DNA from: Prinsepia uniflora
Taxonomy: Eukaryota > Streptophyta > Magnoliopsida > Rosales > Rosaceae
Direction of reading: 5' to 3'
Assembly: GCA_032719365.1 (NCBI GenBank)
Contig: CM064870.1
Location: 22,076,738-22,140,737, forward strand
Length of the DNA: 64,000 nt
The position numbers and the translations under genes are program-made. Below are positions 35,574 to 46,639 of the stretch, in pieces (the stretch's first letter is position 1; each line of letters starts with the position of its first letter). The notes beneath the pieces were generated by a model. The model did no database searches and was not told the DNA's origin. It worked only from the letters and a program-made list of their open reading frames with translations.

Positions 35574-35740
35574 AGCCAAAATGCACCTTGGACCACCGTT
35601 GTTGTCTCAAAATGCACTCTAAACGTATTTTTGTGTCAAAATTCACCCTGAACTCCCAATTTCGTTCCAAAATACTCTTTTTCCGTGTGTGGGGTTAAAA
35701 TCAAGGGTAAATATGTCAGGTTGTACAACTAAGCAACTAA
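35574..35740. repeat. Possible Mutator-like terminal sequence
   Basis: GCCAAAATGCACCTTGGACC, followed by two variant repeats of CAAAATGCACT/CAAAATTCACC, resembles the ends of many plant MULE-type elements. No inverted partner was found, so the call is weak. Confidence 0.3.
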
Positions 35741-35896
35741 AATTAAAAAAAAATAATAAGTTGCCCTCCACATCATCAGATGATGTGGTTTTTTAATGAG
35801 CAAATGTCCGTCCCTATCTTCACATCGCCGCACTTAGAAGACCAGCGCGAAGTGAAGAACCACTACAACCGAACCACCACTCCGTGACCTGCGACC

Positions 35897-36690
35897 ATGC
35901 GACAACCCCGCGACGAGGAGGCTACGACGGCAACAAGCCCAGTAGGATTGACGCTATTGGCTACCAGGTCGGCCACCAGCTCTCCGAGCGGTACACCTTC
36001 CCGCATTCTATCTCAACCCCTGCCCTCTCTAATTGATCTTCATCTTCATCCTATTTTAATAGGATTTGGATGGGCTTTGTGTGATTTATAAACTCTGCGT
36101 TTTACATCTGAAATGTATCTTGCTAGTGTTTGATTTTATGGTTTTTCTTCAATTTTACTCCATTTAGGGTTTAGGGTGTTTGGTAGTGTTTGATTCAAAA
36201 GGATTTTTTTCCAATTTACTCTATTTTTCGTTTATAAGGACGTGGTAGAGTGTTTGGTGGCTGATAAAATGTAGGAAATCAGTGAATATTTGACATTGTA
36301 TCCTCGTTCTTCCATTCTAGTCTCAAATTCGGTGTATGAATCTTCCCCAGATTTTCCCTAATTTCCTAATTTTGGTCATGTTTTCGTTTCTTCAGAAATT
36401 AATGGACCAAAAATTGGAGAATGAAACATTGAATCAGCTAAATTGTTGCAACTGTGGGAAGGCCAGTAAGATTCTCACGTCATGGACCGAAAGAAATCCA
36501 GGGAGGAGGTTCCAAGTTTTCCCAAATCCAAGGGTGAGAATTTTGTTTAAGTTTTCCAATTTGTTTGAAATATATGTTTGGATAATTTGATTTTGGTGAT
36601 GGGTACAATTTTTTTTTGTAGAAATTTCGATGAAATTGTAATTTTTGAGATTGGGTGATGAAACTTGGATTTAAGGTTTAGGGTGATGAA
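35897..36690 (+). pseudogene. GRF-type zinc-finger gene, broken
   Basis: A likely first exon begins at ATG 35897 (MRQPRDEEATTATSPVGLTL). The second exon, 36396-36533 (acceptor TTCTTCAG, donor AGG|GTGAGA), encodes CCNCGKASKILTSWTERNPGRRF, read here as overlapping parts CCNCGKASK and LTSWTERNPGRRF, the signature of the GRF zinc finger. The Cys expected three residues after the RRF is Phe (FQVFPNPR), so a zinc ligand is lost. A third exon probably starts at 36622 after a T-rich acceptor, with remnants NCNF-stop-DWV matching the usual C-x-F-F-x-W end of the domain, plus stops. GRF fingers bind nucleic acids. Small plant GRF genes are often transposon-associated. Confidence 0.65.
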
Positions 36691-36718
36691 ATTAGGGTTT
36701 AGGGAGATTGGTTTACTA

Positions 36719-37212
36719 TGATGTGTTGGATTACCTGTTTGCTATGGAGAATATTGTACTAATATATGATCTTAGCCCTTTTTGCATATTGCTTTTCCTT
36801 TTGAGTGGTGCCAACCCGTGTGTATGAGTAGTGCCAACCCGTGTGTATGAGTGGTGCCAACCCTTGCATTTAGTTGTCAACCCGTGTGTGTGAGTGGTGC
36901 CAAGATTCTTTCCAGTGATGGGTTTAATATGAATCTCCCAATATGATTCTCTGTTTTACGATCTCTCTACATATTTACACGAAATCTTCTCCTTCCTTTT
37001 ACACGAACATCATGGAAAGTTTATACTAGTGTTCATTTTAGTTCCATATGAATGCTCTTCATATGCAATGCAAATATTCAGATAAAAGGTGCATTTATTA
37101 TCAACACGTGTGTATGATGTGTTTGCTATGATGTGTTGGATTATCTGTTTGCTATGGAGCATATTGTTCTAATTTATGATCATAGCCATTTCTGCATATT
37201 GTTGTTCCTTTT
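36719..37212 (+). repeat. Duplicated 85-bp segment and GTGCCAACC array
   Basis: GATGTGTTGGATTACCTGTT and its following 65 bases (36719-36804) recur at 37127-37212 with few changes. Between them, four variants of GAGTGGTGCCAACCCGTGTG lie at 36800-36905. No gene is seen in the remainder. Confidence 0.7.
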
Positions 37213-37369
37213 GATATTTTCATTACCTGCTTATAATAATATTATAATAATACTGCACATCTAATTTACAATAAGCATAAAAAAAATGGTCGAAAACACT
37301 GATACTCGAGGGATAATCAGGCAAAAATAAATTGGACAAACTAAAACAACAGTTCACCAAAATAGTTAC

Positions 37370-37626
37370 CAATTTGTGTGTCCAGGAAGCTCTTGGATAT
37401 GTACCTTTGGTTTCCTAAGATCCCATATGCGTATCCCAAATTCATCTTCTGCAGTCATCTGTAAAAGTTTTAACAATTTTAGCTATAGTCATCTGTGAAA
37501 TTTTGAATCAGTCAAGCTAATAATTGGAGAGAAAAAATAAAATGTAGACATAGAGCAAAAGCACACAGAAACAGAAACCACATTCTTACAAGCACATGTT
37601 TCTTAGGGTTATAGTAATTTATCTTC
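37370..37626 (-). pseudogene. Two exons of a WD40-repeat gene (EIPR1/TSSC1-like), rest absent
   Basis: Exon 37626-37590 (37 nt, acceptor GTGCAG, donor GTAAGA) encodes KINYYNPKKHVL. Exon 37458-37370 (89 nt, acceptor TTTACAG, donor GTAACT) continues in phase with MTAEDEFGIRIWDLR, then KPKVHIQELPGHTN. The run NPKK-H, E-D-E-F-G-I-R-I-W-D-L-R and the PGHT end matches one WD repeat of the conserved EARP/GARP-interacting WD40 protein as I remember it. The joined exons have no stop and all four splice sites are good. No other exon is recognisable nearby, so this is a fragment: a deletion relic, or DNA captured by a transposon. Confidence 0.6.
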
Positions 37627-37659
37627 CTGCACATAAACAAATACTATAGTTGATCATGG

Positions 37660-38101
37660 AAGGATATTGATGCCAAAACTTCAAATAAGTAGCACTCCCT
37701 ATAATAGTTTACTTCATTGTTGGTTGATATGAAACCTAATTTGCAGCACGATCAGTCATGTTGTGACCATCAATTGACAAACTAGTTTTAAAAGAAACAC
37801 TTGGAAATACTTTTTGTGTTTTATAAATTTTCTAAGATCATAAATTAGATATGCAGAAATGGCTAAGATCATAAACTAGTTTCATTATCTGTTTGCTACG
37901 ATATCTTCTCAATGATCTTATCATCTTACAATAATATTATTTATTGTTTGAATGGTTGAAGCAGTGTATACATTTTGTCGTAAACAAATATTACACCTTT
38001 GTAAAATTGTAAAATCACACATCTTGTTGAATAGTGGCAATAAAAACATTTGACTGGGGATGTGTTGGATAAAGTAGTGACAACATTACTTTGAGATGGA
38101 G
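37660..38101. other. AT-rich, no gene recognised
   Basis: No coding content stands out. A phrase near 37880 (CATTATCTGTTTGCTACGAT) echoes the duplicated segment at 36719 and 37127. Confidence 0.4.
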
Positions 38102-40766
38102 TGAAAGGACCCGTCCCCGAAAGATTTTGATAACCGTGTCCGGTCCTGCTCCTATCTGACAAGTCAACTGAAGTTCTGAAATTACCCTCAGTACTTGCCA
38201 AACAGGGGATAACCGCACCTGTGCCCACTCATGCTCCCACCTCCCGATCAGCCTCGATTGTCGCGTCAAGACCTGGAAGGTTAATAAAACAGAAAAGGTG
38301 TGAGTGGACAAAACAAACTTTTAGAAATACATTTACCAAAATATATTCTTACCCTCCAGTTTCACAAACATGCATGCATATCATAAAACATGAGGAAAAT
38401 ACCGCCGGGCACAAATGTTTATAAATCACAAATCTCGATAAAACCACGTGACTCATTTCCATATCCAATCTCATTAGTCACGTTATCCATGCTATGCGTG
38501 CAAATCAAATAGGCTCAAGGACAGCTCAAAATCCGAGCACGTCGCTGTGAACACATCACCAGCCGCCATTCCAGATCGTCGTGAACACATCACTAATCGA
38601 TCTACACATAATACCAACACATCTGATCTGAGTCGAGCCTCCCTCGGCTGTACGACAACAAACCATGCTACGTGACCTCTCCGGGCGAACACATCCCATC
38701 TCGGAGGCGAGCGTTATCTCCAGGGTTCATTCCGGGGAAACACATTCCCAACTGGAAGCCCTAATATCCACAACACAGGGTGCACTCCGAGGGAAACATA
38801 TTCCCAAACGAAAGCCCTAAATATCTGCAACATATCACCACCATGAAAACCAATGAAAAACAGTTTCAATTGAAACTAAAACCATTATGACCACAAGGTC
38901 TTAGCCCCAAAATATAGTTTCCTCAAAACTCGTAAAGCTAGAGTCCCGATTAATTTCATAAATCCGAAAACCGTCAATATCATCATGTAATCACATAGAA
39001 ATACCAATCATCTCCATTGGGTTTCAAGCCCAAAATATCATTTTCACGCAAATCCGTGCAACCACAACCTGAGTTGCCATTTTCACATAAATCCATAAAA
39101 TATATTTGAGAAAACATTACGTAAATCCATCAAATCAATCCCTGACTCATAATGTAAGCCAAAACATCATTTTCCAATTCCGGGCCTACGCCCAAAACCT
39201 CAATTGCACATTTTCTCGAAAATCATGCCCAAAATCAATATAATATTCCCAAAAATCCAGAAATCATCATATCAAGGTATCAATCATACCAAATCATTTC
39301 AAATCATATAATAAAACATTTAAAACATATATGCATGCATTTTGGGTAGAAAAAAAAGTACACTCACACACCGTCCATATCGCTCGCTTTCCGAGCTGAA
39401 CGTCTTTCCTTAATTTCTGACACTTTCCAGGAATCCCAAGTTCTATCTAAAATCATTCTTAAGAGTCACTAATGATTATATTAAGACCATATTAACTTCC
39501 CATAATTTTTTCGGGAATTAAATACGAATTTAAAACAAAACATAACACTTTGGACCCTCGAAACTATATCGAAATGGTGTCTGATTGACTCAAAACCAAC
39601 GCCAAAATGTTCATTAGATCAAAAGAAGTAAGTTTTATGTTGAACACACCTTGAGACGAGGCTTCACGCGCCCTCACGCACCGCCGCCAGTGGCTGCGCG
39701 TGGAGTTCACGCGCCAGCTATAGTACCTTGTTAGTGTTCATCGTCTCCTCTACCCGTTTCCCCTGCAAACGGGTCTTGCGATGCAACCCGATTAGAAGTC
39801 CACCAATTCTGCATCATTTGCACCAATTAAAGCGTCTAATTGCATCGGTTTAAGCATAATTAAGGTTCTGCGGAATCAATTACATCAATAGCTACTTTAA
39901 ACTAATTCCATAAAATCATCATTGAATCCTTCTATTAATTAGTCAGACAACATCATAAACTTATTTTAAAGATGATTTTGAATTCAATTTCGAAAGCCTT
40001 TACCTCCAATTACCTGAACTCAACCTCGAATTTTCGAGGGATTGAGGTACTCCGTTCATGGCCAAAACGACACCAATTCTCTTCGTTTTAGAAGTGGTTT
40101 GAGTCGCCTAACTTCCAGAAAGCTAAACCTAAACTCAATTACAGTCATCAACATCCACAATTTCAAGTTCGACTTTGATCCCATTGAATTTCAAGCTGTT
40201 CGTTTTCAGGTTTTTACAACACCTCTTCTTCTCTGGTCTTTCCTGTTTCTCTTCTCCCTATCACTCTAATATCCTCTCAATTTATCCAACTACCTAGTAA
40301 TTCAAACGTTTGGGTGGGGGACTCATCTTGATCGATCATGTTCTGCTTTTATTTGAAATTTCCACATACACGGTGCACACCCCATTTCGAGTCCACCTCC
40401 CGCTAATTGTGCCACTAATCGGCATAATCAAGTGACATATGTCACTTAGTGAACCCCATGACTTACCAAGTATGGATGAATCAGCCAATTAATTGTCCAT
40501 GCCCCAAATTACCATTTTTCCCCTACATCACATAATTACCAAAATGCCCCTCATAGTTCTAGACCCGTAACTTCCACGTCCGAATTCCGATTGATGCATG
40601 CCACCTATCTACGAACTCAGTGTCTTGAGACCTACACAGCGGTCCTTACGAAAAGTCCATACAAGGTCCAGATCAAAAAGTCAACTTTTGGCCCTTATAA
40701 CCAAGGGCAAAATCGTCATTTTCTTCAAATTTTCCATTTTTTTTTTTGAATTTCCGGGTCGTTACA
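38102..40766 (-). repeat. 3' LTR of the decayed Tekay-type element
   Basis: 2665 bp, plus-strand ends TGAAAGGACCCGTCCCCG and TTTCCGGGTCGTTACA. Landmarks are GTGTGAGTGGACAAAACA, repeated CACATC/GGAAACACATTCCC-type phrases at 38590-38800, and the closing phrase AAAATCGTCATTTTC. The right end joins ACCTACCCCCCTTTA, a polypurine tract when read on the minus strand. Confidence 0.85.
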
Positions 40767-40784
40767 ACCTACCCCCCTTTAAGG

Positions 40785-43700
40785 ATTTCTTCCTCGAAAT
40801 TCCAATCAGTAGTGCCATTATTTCTCCCGATGAAATATATTTTAATATGAACTAGAAACATAAGCAACCTCACCGGATATAAGTCATAACCAAACTTATA
40901 GAAACCATACAGCCAGCCCCCATCACTAGGTCAACATCGAGAAAAATTTCGCTGTAAACCCCTGCCCCACAGGCAGTCATACCCAAGCCCACTCGGGATA
41001 CGGAGCCTAGCTCAACGTTCAAGTTTACAATGGTATACTAGCTTAAATCACCACGCATGTGCCATCAGGCCACCAAGCTAATAAGCTCATAAGGTCCAAT
41101 AAAGCGGGAACTCATTCCCCTCGTTAAGTCAATCACTCCATACCTCCTTTCCCAGGGTCACTAAATATAGTGAATTGAACCATTCCTTCTGTTGTGTCTG
41201 CCATCAGAGGCCTCACTGATGCTTAACTTCTTCTCGTAACTGGCACTCAGTACAATCATTCATACGATATCGCAAATCATATTCATTCCTTAACCTCGAC
41301 TCCATCCAACATCATACACCAAGTGTGATCCTACAGTTGGACTCCAATAGTCCAAATGATCAAAAATCATGTACTACTCCAATCATATGGAGTTCCATCA
41401 CTAACATGATTTCACCTATCCTTATGTTATTAAACATACCAATTCTCGACCGGCTATCTTGTTATCCTCCCCGAGAATGATACCTGACCCGACAATGCAG
41501 TCGTAATCTCAATGTATCTTGACCATCGCCTCATCACACATTAAGCCTTTCTATTTATCAATCATTACCAATCCTGATGGTCGATACAGTACTCGTACAT
41601 TCCTTCCCAGAGGTATGACCTCTGCATACTCGACCCATGGATCACTATGGTCGACCCGAAATCATGCAAGGAAAGTAAAACTTCTGAGGGTTCAGCTAGC
41701 ATCGGCAATCCCAGCCCTATGCTACAGAAGCACACCTCACCAAATCCCAAATCTCATAGTGACATCGAACATAAGTCACCCCGGTATACTTATGAGGGTT
41801 CAGCTAGCATCGGCAATCCCAGCCCTATGCACACGGAAAGGGTCACATCGAACATAAGTCACTGTTTCTCCACTTTGTAATTATTCTATTTCAGCTCTCA
41901 TTTCCAATAACTCTTACCTCCTTCAGGGTCAATCACCATAACTGGAAAAACATTAGAGAACCCCTCTACAATCCTCTGTGGTATCCATCCAATCTCAAAA
42001 CAACTCATGTTTCCCGTGACAGTCTTTAATTATTTTCCATTGACCAATACATCTGTTTCTCATGGGATTCACACTAATCCCGACCATTATTAGTATATGT
42101 TCCACAAACCTACTCTGGTCGACCAGACCTAACACTTATTCAACCAAATATTTTTCTCTTTTACTCATGACTGTTAGTCATCACCTTGTTGGCCCCTTAA
42201 GAGACCCCACTAATTACACCCATTCAATAGAACCTGAATTCATTTGCTCGTGATAAGGGATACTTATTCCATACTGTTACCTTATTAAACTGTCCATAAG
42301 CTCGAACCACCATCCTCTTACCGCATAAGGAATACTGGGTTCCCCATAGCAACATTGAGTCGAATGAACTCGTATCTACCAAGTCCTATACTTGCACCAT
42401 CAGTCCTTATGACTCCGTAGGTACCACATACCAGGGTGTCCGAGAAACAACTCGTATACTCGACATGATCTCCTTAAACTCAATCTCTCATCCTGGCAAA
42501 ACCTCAGGAAATATATTGAAAAATCCGTACATCTTCAGCCTTCCTTGGGCATCTCATACACTAATCACATCTGCCATACATCTGACTACTAAACTTTGAT
42601 TACCTCTTACCAACAGTCTATCGATTGTGAGGGTCAATATCATTCTAGAGGGTAACACCCTCGAGTCTCCCTGAAACATAACCTCTGGAAATCCTGGACT
42701 CCACATATCGCTCTCTAATCGACATACTCGATAGAGGTATCATGATTCATCAACCAATCCATCCCAAGGATTACATCCAAATCATCCAAGTCCAGGAATA
42801 CCCCAGGTTAGCCACTAGGCGAATACCACCAATCATCCTGGGTAGCCTCACATCAAAGGGGTCTACCCCCCTTATGGATCGCCAATTTCACCATATATTA
42901 CCACATAGATATCATCAAATTTATCATATTTGTAGCTCCAGTCGGTTCACCGACTTCCATACGTTAACCAATCACGGACATCTCCATATCCTTCCAATGT
43001 ACAATCTCAAGACATGTAAGAGTGGATAGCCCGGGACCTACCAAATACATACGTCCTGGTTAAACTTACATCCATGTCACCACTCCAGAGGTTACTCAGA
43101 CCTCCTGCTAGTAACTGCAATCCTCAAGCATGTGGTCCCAATCCGACCACGCCCTTACGGTCCATCACGGGCCCTACCAACTTTTCCCTCACCTGCCACA
43201 TCAGCAGTCAATATCCAATCCCTACTCCATTGCACCCCAACCGTAACCTATCACTTTAACCACATATAACCTTTCTTGACGATGTGACCAGACGACCCAC
43301 AATCATAACTATTCCTGCGTAATTAACCTTATTACTTTACCTCCCAGTGGACCCAACTAGCGTCCCATTGAACTGGACTATCTCCTAAGTCCAACTCTCT
43401 GTATATCTCGGGTCTCCACCCAAACCTTCAATCACTAAATGAAATTGACACGACCCAACCAAATCCACAAGTCCAGTAAACAGGGTTAAACAATACCAAT
43501 CCATAAACTCATAACCCATCAATATCTGACCCTATCCCAATCCTTGGCATCCTAGGTGCCAAACATTCCTTAATCAAGGGTCGGCCATGTCAAAAAACCA
43601 TAGTTATATTCGACCTTTCCGGCTCCTTCTGAGCCCTATTACATTACTATGACTCATCTCAAGTCCAACATCCTGACTCATTTTGACCCCCGTATCCATA

Positions 43701-44144
43701 TCTCGACTCCTCTTAAGTCCATTCTCATCTCAATCATCCATGCCATCATTGGCATACCTAGTCACCGAGCAAATACGGCTGGTGAACCACATTGTATACG
43801 ACCTATAAGGCCTAAGGGATATCCCATCACATTCTAGACTCTGAGACACACATTCCACTTAAGGAATCCACTGAGAATAATCTCATCCCGGGTCCAACCT
43901 GCCCATTTGTGCTACTTTTCTAGCCTCTGAGCTCATTCATCCTTGGGACCCACACAAATCCATGTTTAACAGTTAGTAGTTCACAGTGTACACTGATTAA
44001 CATCTGACCCCCAATCCAGGGTCAATCTTATTTAGAGATCTATCACGAGGTCGCATATGCCCTCGTATACCCGTTTCACTACCAGGTCGCGCACGAGGCT
44101 TACGTTTCGGAGGCATGACGTGGCAACAGAATCAGCAACCTAGT
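40785..44144 (-). pseudogene. Gag-pol remnant, Tekay-type, heavily decayed
   Basis: Only islands are readable on the minus strand. RT has FNKVTVWNKYPLS near 42290-42250, next to a degraded VRKKDG-like segment. The protease has DWLMNHDTSIEYVD near 42770-42730. Stops and indels are everywhere. Reading frames on + in this stretch (42742-43029 and others) are shadows. A direct repeat of about 40 bp (GAGGGTTCAGCTAGCATCGG and flank) occurs at 41684 and 41793. Confidence 0.7.
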
Positions 44145-44157
44145 GCTCTGATACCAA
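44145..44157 (-). other. Primer-binding site (initiator-Met type)
   Basis: Minus strand TTGGTATCAGAGC, two bases inside the 5' LTR, a perfect match to the usual plant form. Confidence 0.9.
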
Positions 44158-44159
44158 TT

Positions 44160-44898
44160 TGACAGGACCCGTCCCCGAAGGACTTCGATAACCGTGCCCG
44201 GTCCTACTTCTGTCCCACTTGCAACCTCTGTTTCACTTTGCTTCTGTCCAAAGTCGTGCATAAACATATAAGCCCATTTAAACAACATTTGAAACGGCTT
44301 GTGGAAGGTTCTACAACCATCCAGATAAGGCCAAGTGTCCAATTTTCTGTGGGCAACACTTCCAAGAACAGCCAAGTGTCCAGATCCAACTGGGCACAGA
44401 TCCCTATGCATCAAAATGACCAAAATGGCCCTGAATGACAAATTACCATTTTGCCCCTCGCATGTTTAGACCAAAATCCAAGCCGTCCAAAATCCAATGA
44501 CCAAATGCCGCCTGTTGTTGTACTCAGGGGATCGAGACCTACCTAACGGTCCTCGAATTACATGAAAATAACTTGTCGTATAAAAAGTCAACCATTTGCC
44601 CCTTCTTAACCAAATTACCAAAATACCCTCAAACTTCCGAACGTCATAACTTCTTCCTCGAACATCGGAATCGGACGTGCCACCTGTCTATGAACTCGTA
44701 ACTTTCCGAAATACGTCATAGTCATCAATTAAAGTCCATTTGACCGCCCGACCTAAAAGTCAACATTTTTGCCCATTTTAGGGGCAAAATCGTCATTTCG
44801 CACCGTCCGCCCGAAATCGCCCAACGAATCACCGATTAACTTCACTAATTTGTCATTAATCACTAATGTAATCCCGATTTCCAGGACGGGTCGTTACA
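44160..44898 (-). repeat. Right LTR, apparently recombinant
   Basis: The first 60 bp (TGACAGGACCCGTCCCCGAA...) match the left LTR of the same element. From about 44217 on, the text follows the other LTR family, seen at 33540-34058: TTCTACA(A/G)CCATCCA, GAACGTCATAACTT, GCCACCTGTCTATGAACTC and TTCCAGGACGGGTCGTTACA. Confidence 0.7.
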
Positions 44899-45085
44899 CC
44901 GTACCTCAAATTCAGAAAGAAAAAGACGCATGATTGAATAAAAACCTCAACTTTCAAAATCACAATCCACCAAAAATATATCCCGTTTTAGAAAAAAAAA
45001 ACTTTTTACTCAATCAGGGTGCGATTGCAGAATTCATAATGAATAAAAATTCAAAGGCCCCAAGAAAGAGAAATAGAGACAGTAC
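44899..45085 (-). other. Probable remnant of a first intron
   Basis: AT-rich sequence between the retroelement end and the donor site of the exon at 45086-45139. It has no coding content. Confidence 0.35.
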
Positions 45086-45139
45086 CTGAGAAGGAGAGGA
45101 GTCCGCAAAGGAGACCCAATAGCGAGATTTGAATCCCAT
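45086..45139 (-). pseudogene. Orphan first exon (18 codons) with upstream TATA box
   Basis: ATG at 45139 opens MGFKSRYWVSFADSSPSQ and is followed by a donor site CAG|GTACTG. About 100 bp upstream on the minus strand lies CCTATATATGC (45239-45246). I do not recognise the protein. TATA box, short leader, ATG and donor are in sensible order, but downstream the sequence runs into a retroelement after 187 bp. The gene body is not in the window unless it lies beyond that element. It may be a chance arrangement. Confidence 0.35.
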
Positions 45140-45238
45140 GGTTTGGAGAAGGGATTTGGAAAAACAAAACCTGAGGACATGGGAGCAAATTGGCTAAATA
45201 TGTTTGGTAACGAAAGCTGGGTTATTTGGGGAATGTGC

Positions 45239-45246
45239 ATATATAG
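45239..45246 (-). promoter_or_regulatory. TATA-like box upstream of the orphan exon
   Basis: Minus strand CTATATAT, about 100 bp before the ATG at 45139. Confidence 0.35.
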
Positions 45247-45559
45247 GCGACGTACCTTCGCGTGCAGAGGCTGGCGACGTCAATCGCGTGGAGAGGTCGG
45301 CGTTCGGCGACTCGGTCGTGTGGACGCGAGATGGTGTGGAGAGGCCAGTGACATCAGGTTTTTCTTGTTGATGAAGGTTGAGAATGGGGAAGATCAGATG
45401 AGGGATGTTCTTGTTGGGTTGTTCTTGTTGATGAAGGTCGAGAATGGAGAAGATCAGAGGAGGGCTGCTGGTGAAATGGAAGTGGAGGCGTGGAGCTGTT
45501 TTTTGTGTTTAATTAGGTTATAAATTATAAAATTTTAGTATTTATATTTTGGTCCTTGT

Positions 45560-45814
45560 GAAACCCTAGAGTACTAAATGGGTTCGCAGGTTAATGGGTT
45601 AGCAGGTTGGGACTCAATAACCTGTTTAATAAACGGGTTAATAAGTTATTAACTAGGTTATTGGGTTGACTCGAAACCTACCTGTTTAATAAACGGGTTA
45701 TAACGGGTTGACCCAAAAATGGACCAGATTATTATCGAGTCGGGTTAACTCGGGTTACTTTCATGCGGGTTTCGAGTTATATATCGGGTCGTTCAGAAAT
45801 TGCCACCCTTAGCC
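45560..45814. mobile_element. Fragment of a hAT-like non-autonomous element
   Basis: Repeated GGGTTAATAA/AACGGGTTA words and the end TTGCCACCCTTA are the style of a common plant hAT-derived MITE that starts TAAGGGTGGCAA. Only this end was found. No 8-bp duplication could be shown. Confidence 0.45.
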
Positions 45815-46430
45815 ACTGGATTGGCATGTGGTCGAGCCTGGTAGAAAGCTTGATACGGGTTCAATCTGAACTGATTATTTCAACCTAGGGGATTATTATG
45901 ATTTGGGATATTCACACCCTGGTTGTTACCCACTGGATTTTTGTTAGGTCGCTCGTTTGCTCCAAAATTTTCGGCTTGAGCACCCACTTGACCTCCGGTC
46001 ACTGGGTGTCCGTTTGGGACAAGTTGTTGGCTGAGTTTATCATTCACTTGAGGAAAATAGTTGCAATCATCCAGCCACTGGTTGTTCATCTCAATAGTGA
46101 GCTAGTTAAGCCGTTGGTGTATTACTCGATTTGTTACCTCCAACATCAGAATAAATTGTTGGAAGTCCAATGAGGTTGGTAAATTTGGCTGGAGGACCGG
46201 CTCTAAAGGTTGTGGGTTGTCTCAACTAAGACAGTGTATGTGGTCATGGTTGAGGTTCAGCCGACTTGTAGTTGGCCACTATGGCTTGTTGGAGAAGTTG
46301 GTATACCAAATGGTTGGGTCGACATTGGGAGCATTCCATCCATGTTCCTTCTCCTCCGCTCGACAATTAAATTAGGCAGCTGAGTTTCTTGGTCATTATT
46401 AGGACTCGCTCTAGTGCTAATGACCATACA
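45815..46430 (-). pseudogene. Gln/Asn-rich gag-like fragment
   Basis: On the minus strand ATG at about 46424 opens MVISTRASPNNDQETQLPNL, then RRRRNMDGMLPMS. After frame breaks, MNNQWLDDCNYFPQVNDKLS follows with NPVGNNQGVNIPNHN (46089-45880). The composition and the LTR-like sequence to the right suggest the start of a retroelement gag, but no capsid motif or zinc knuckle is visible. The function remains unassigned. Confidence 0.35.
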
Positions 46431-46639
46431 ATTTCAAAACCTAGTATGTCGCACTGGGCGTGCTAAAATATATTTCCCTCGAATTGACTTATCATGCAGA
46501 TATAAGGGATTTTGGCCATTCTTTGAATTAATGTGTAGACGTGCCACCACCCGGCCACAAAATGGCTTGACTGAAATTGTAAATGTTGAGTGTGTCACTA
46601 AGGTTGACTTCTAACCTCACGATTGTGCGACCAAGCAAG

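Larger units (their letters stand above)
38102..44898 (-). mobile_element. Decayed Tekay-type gypsy element with mismatched LTRs
   Basis: The left LTR is 38102-40766, then a polypurine tract. The internal region has badly decayed coding, then a perfect primer site at 44145-44157 and the right LTR at 44160-44898. The right LTR is only 739 bp against 2665 bp, and its text differs after the first 60 bp. No matching 5-bp flanks (TGGAG left, CCGTA right). Minus orientation follows from primer-site and polypurine positions. Confidence 0.8.

Noticed and set aside
38102..44898. Regarding the two LTRs as an ordinary pair usable for dating
   Set aside because: Their sequences agree only over the first 60 bp, so divergence would not measure insertion time.
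45143..45523. 126-codon frame on +
   Set aside because: Contains an internal repeat (LLMKVENGEDQ twice) and no known domain. It overlaps the promoter-like region of the opposite strand, so support is insufficient.
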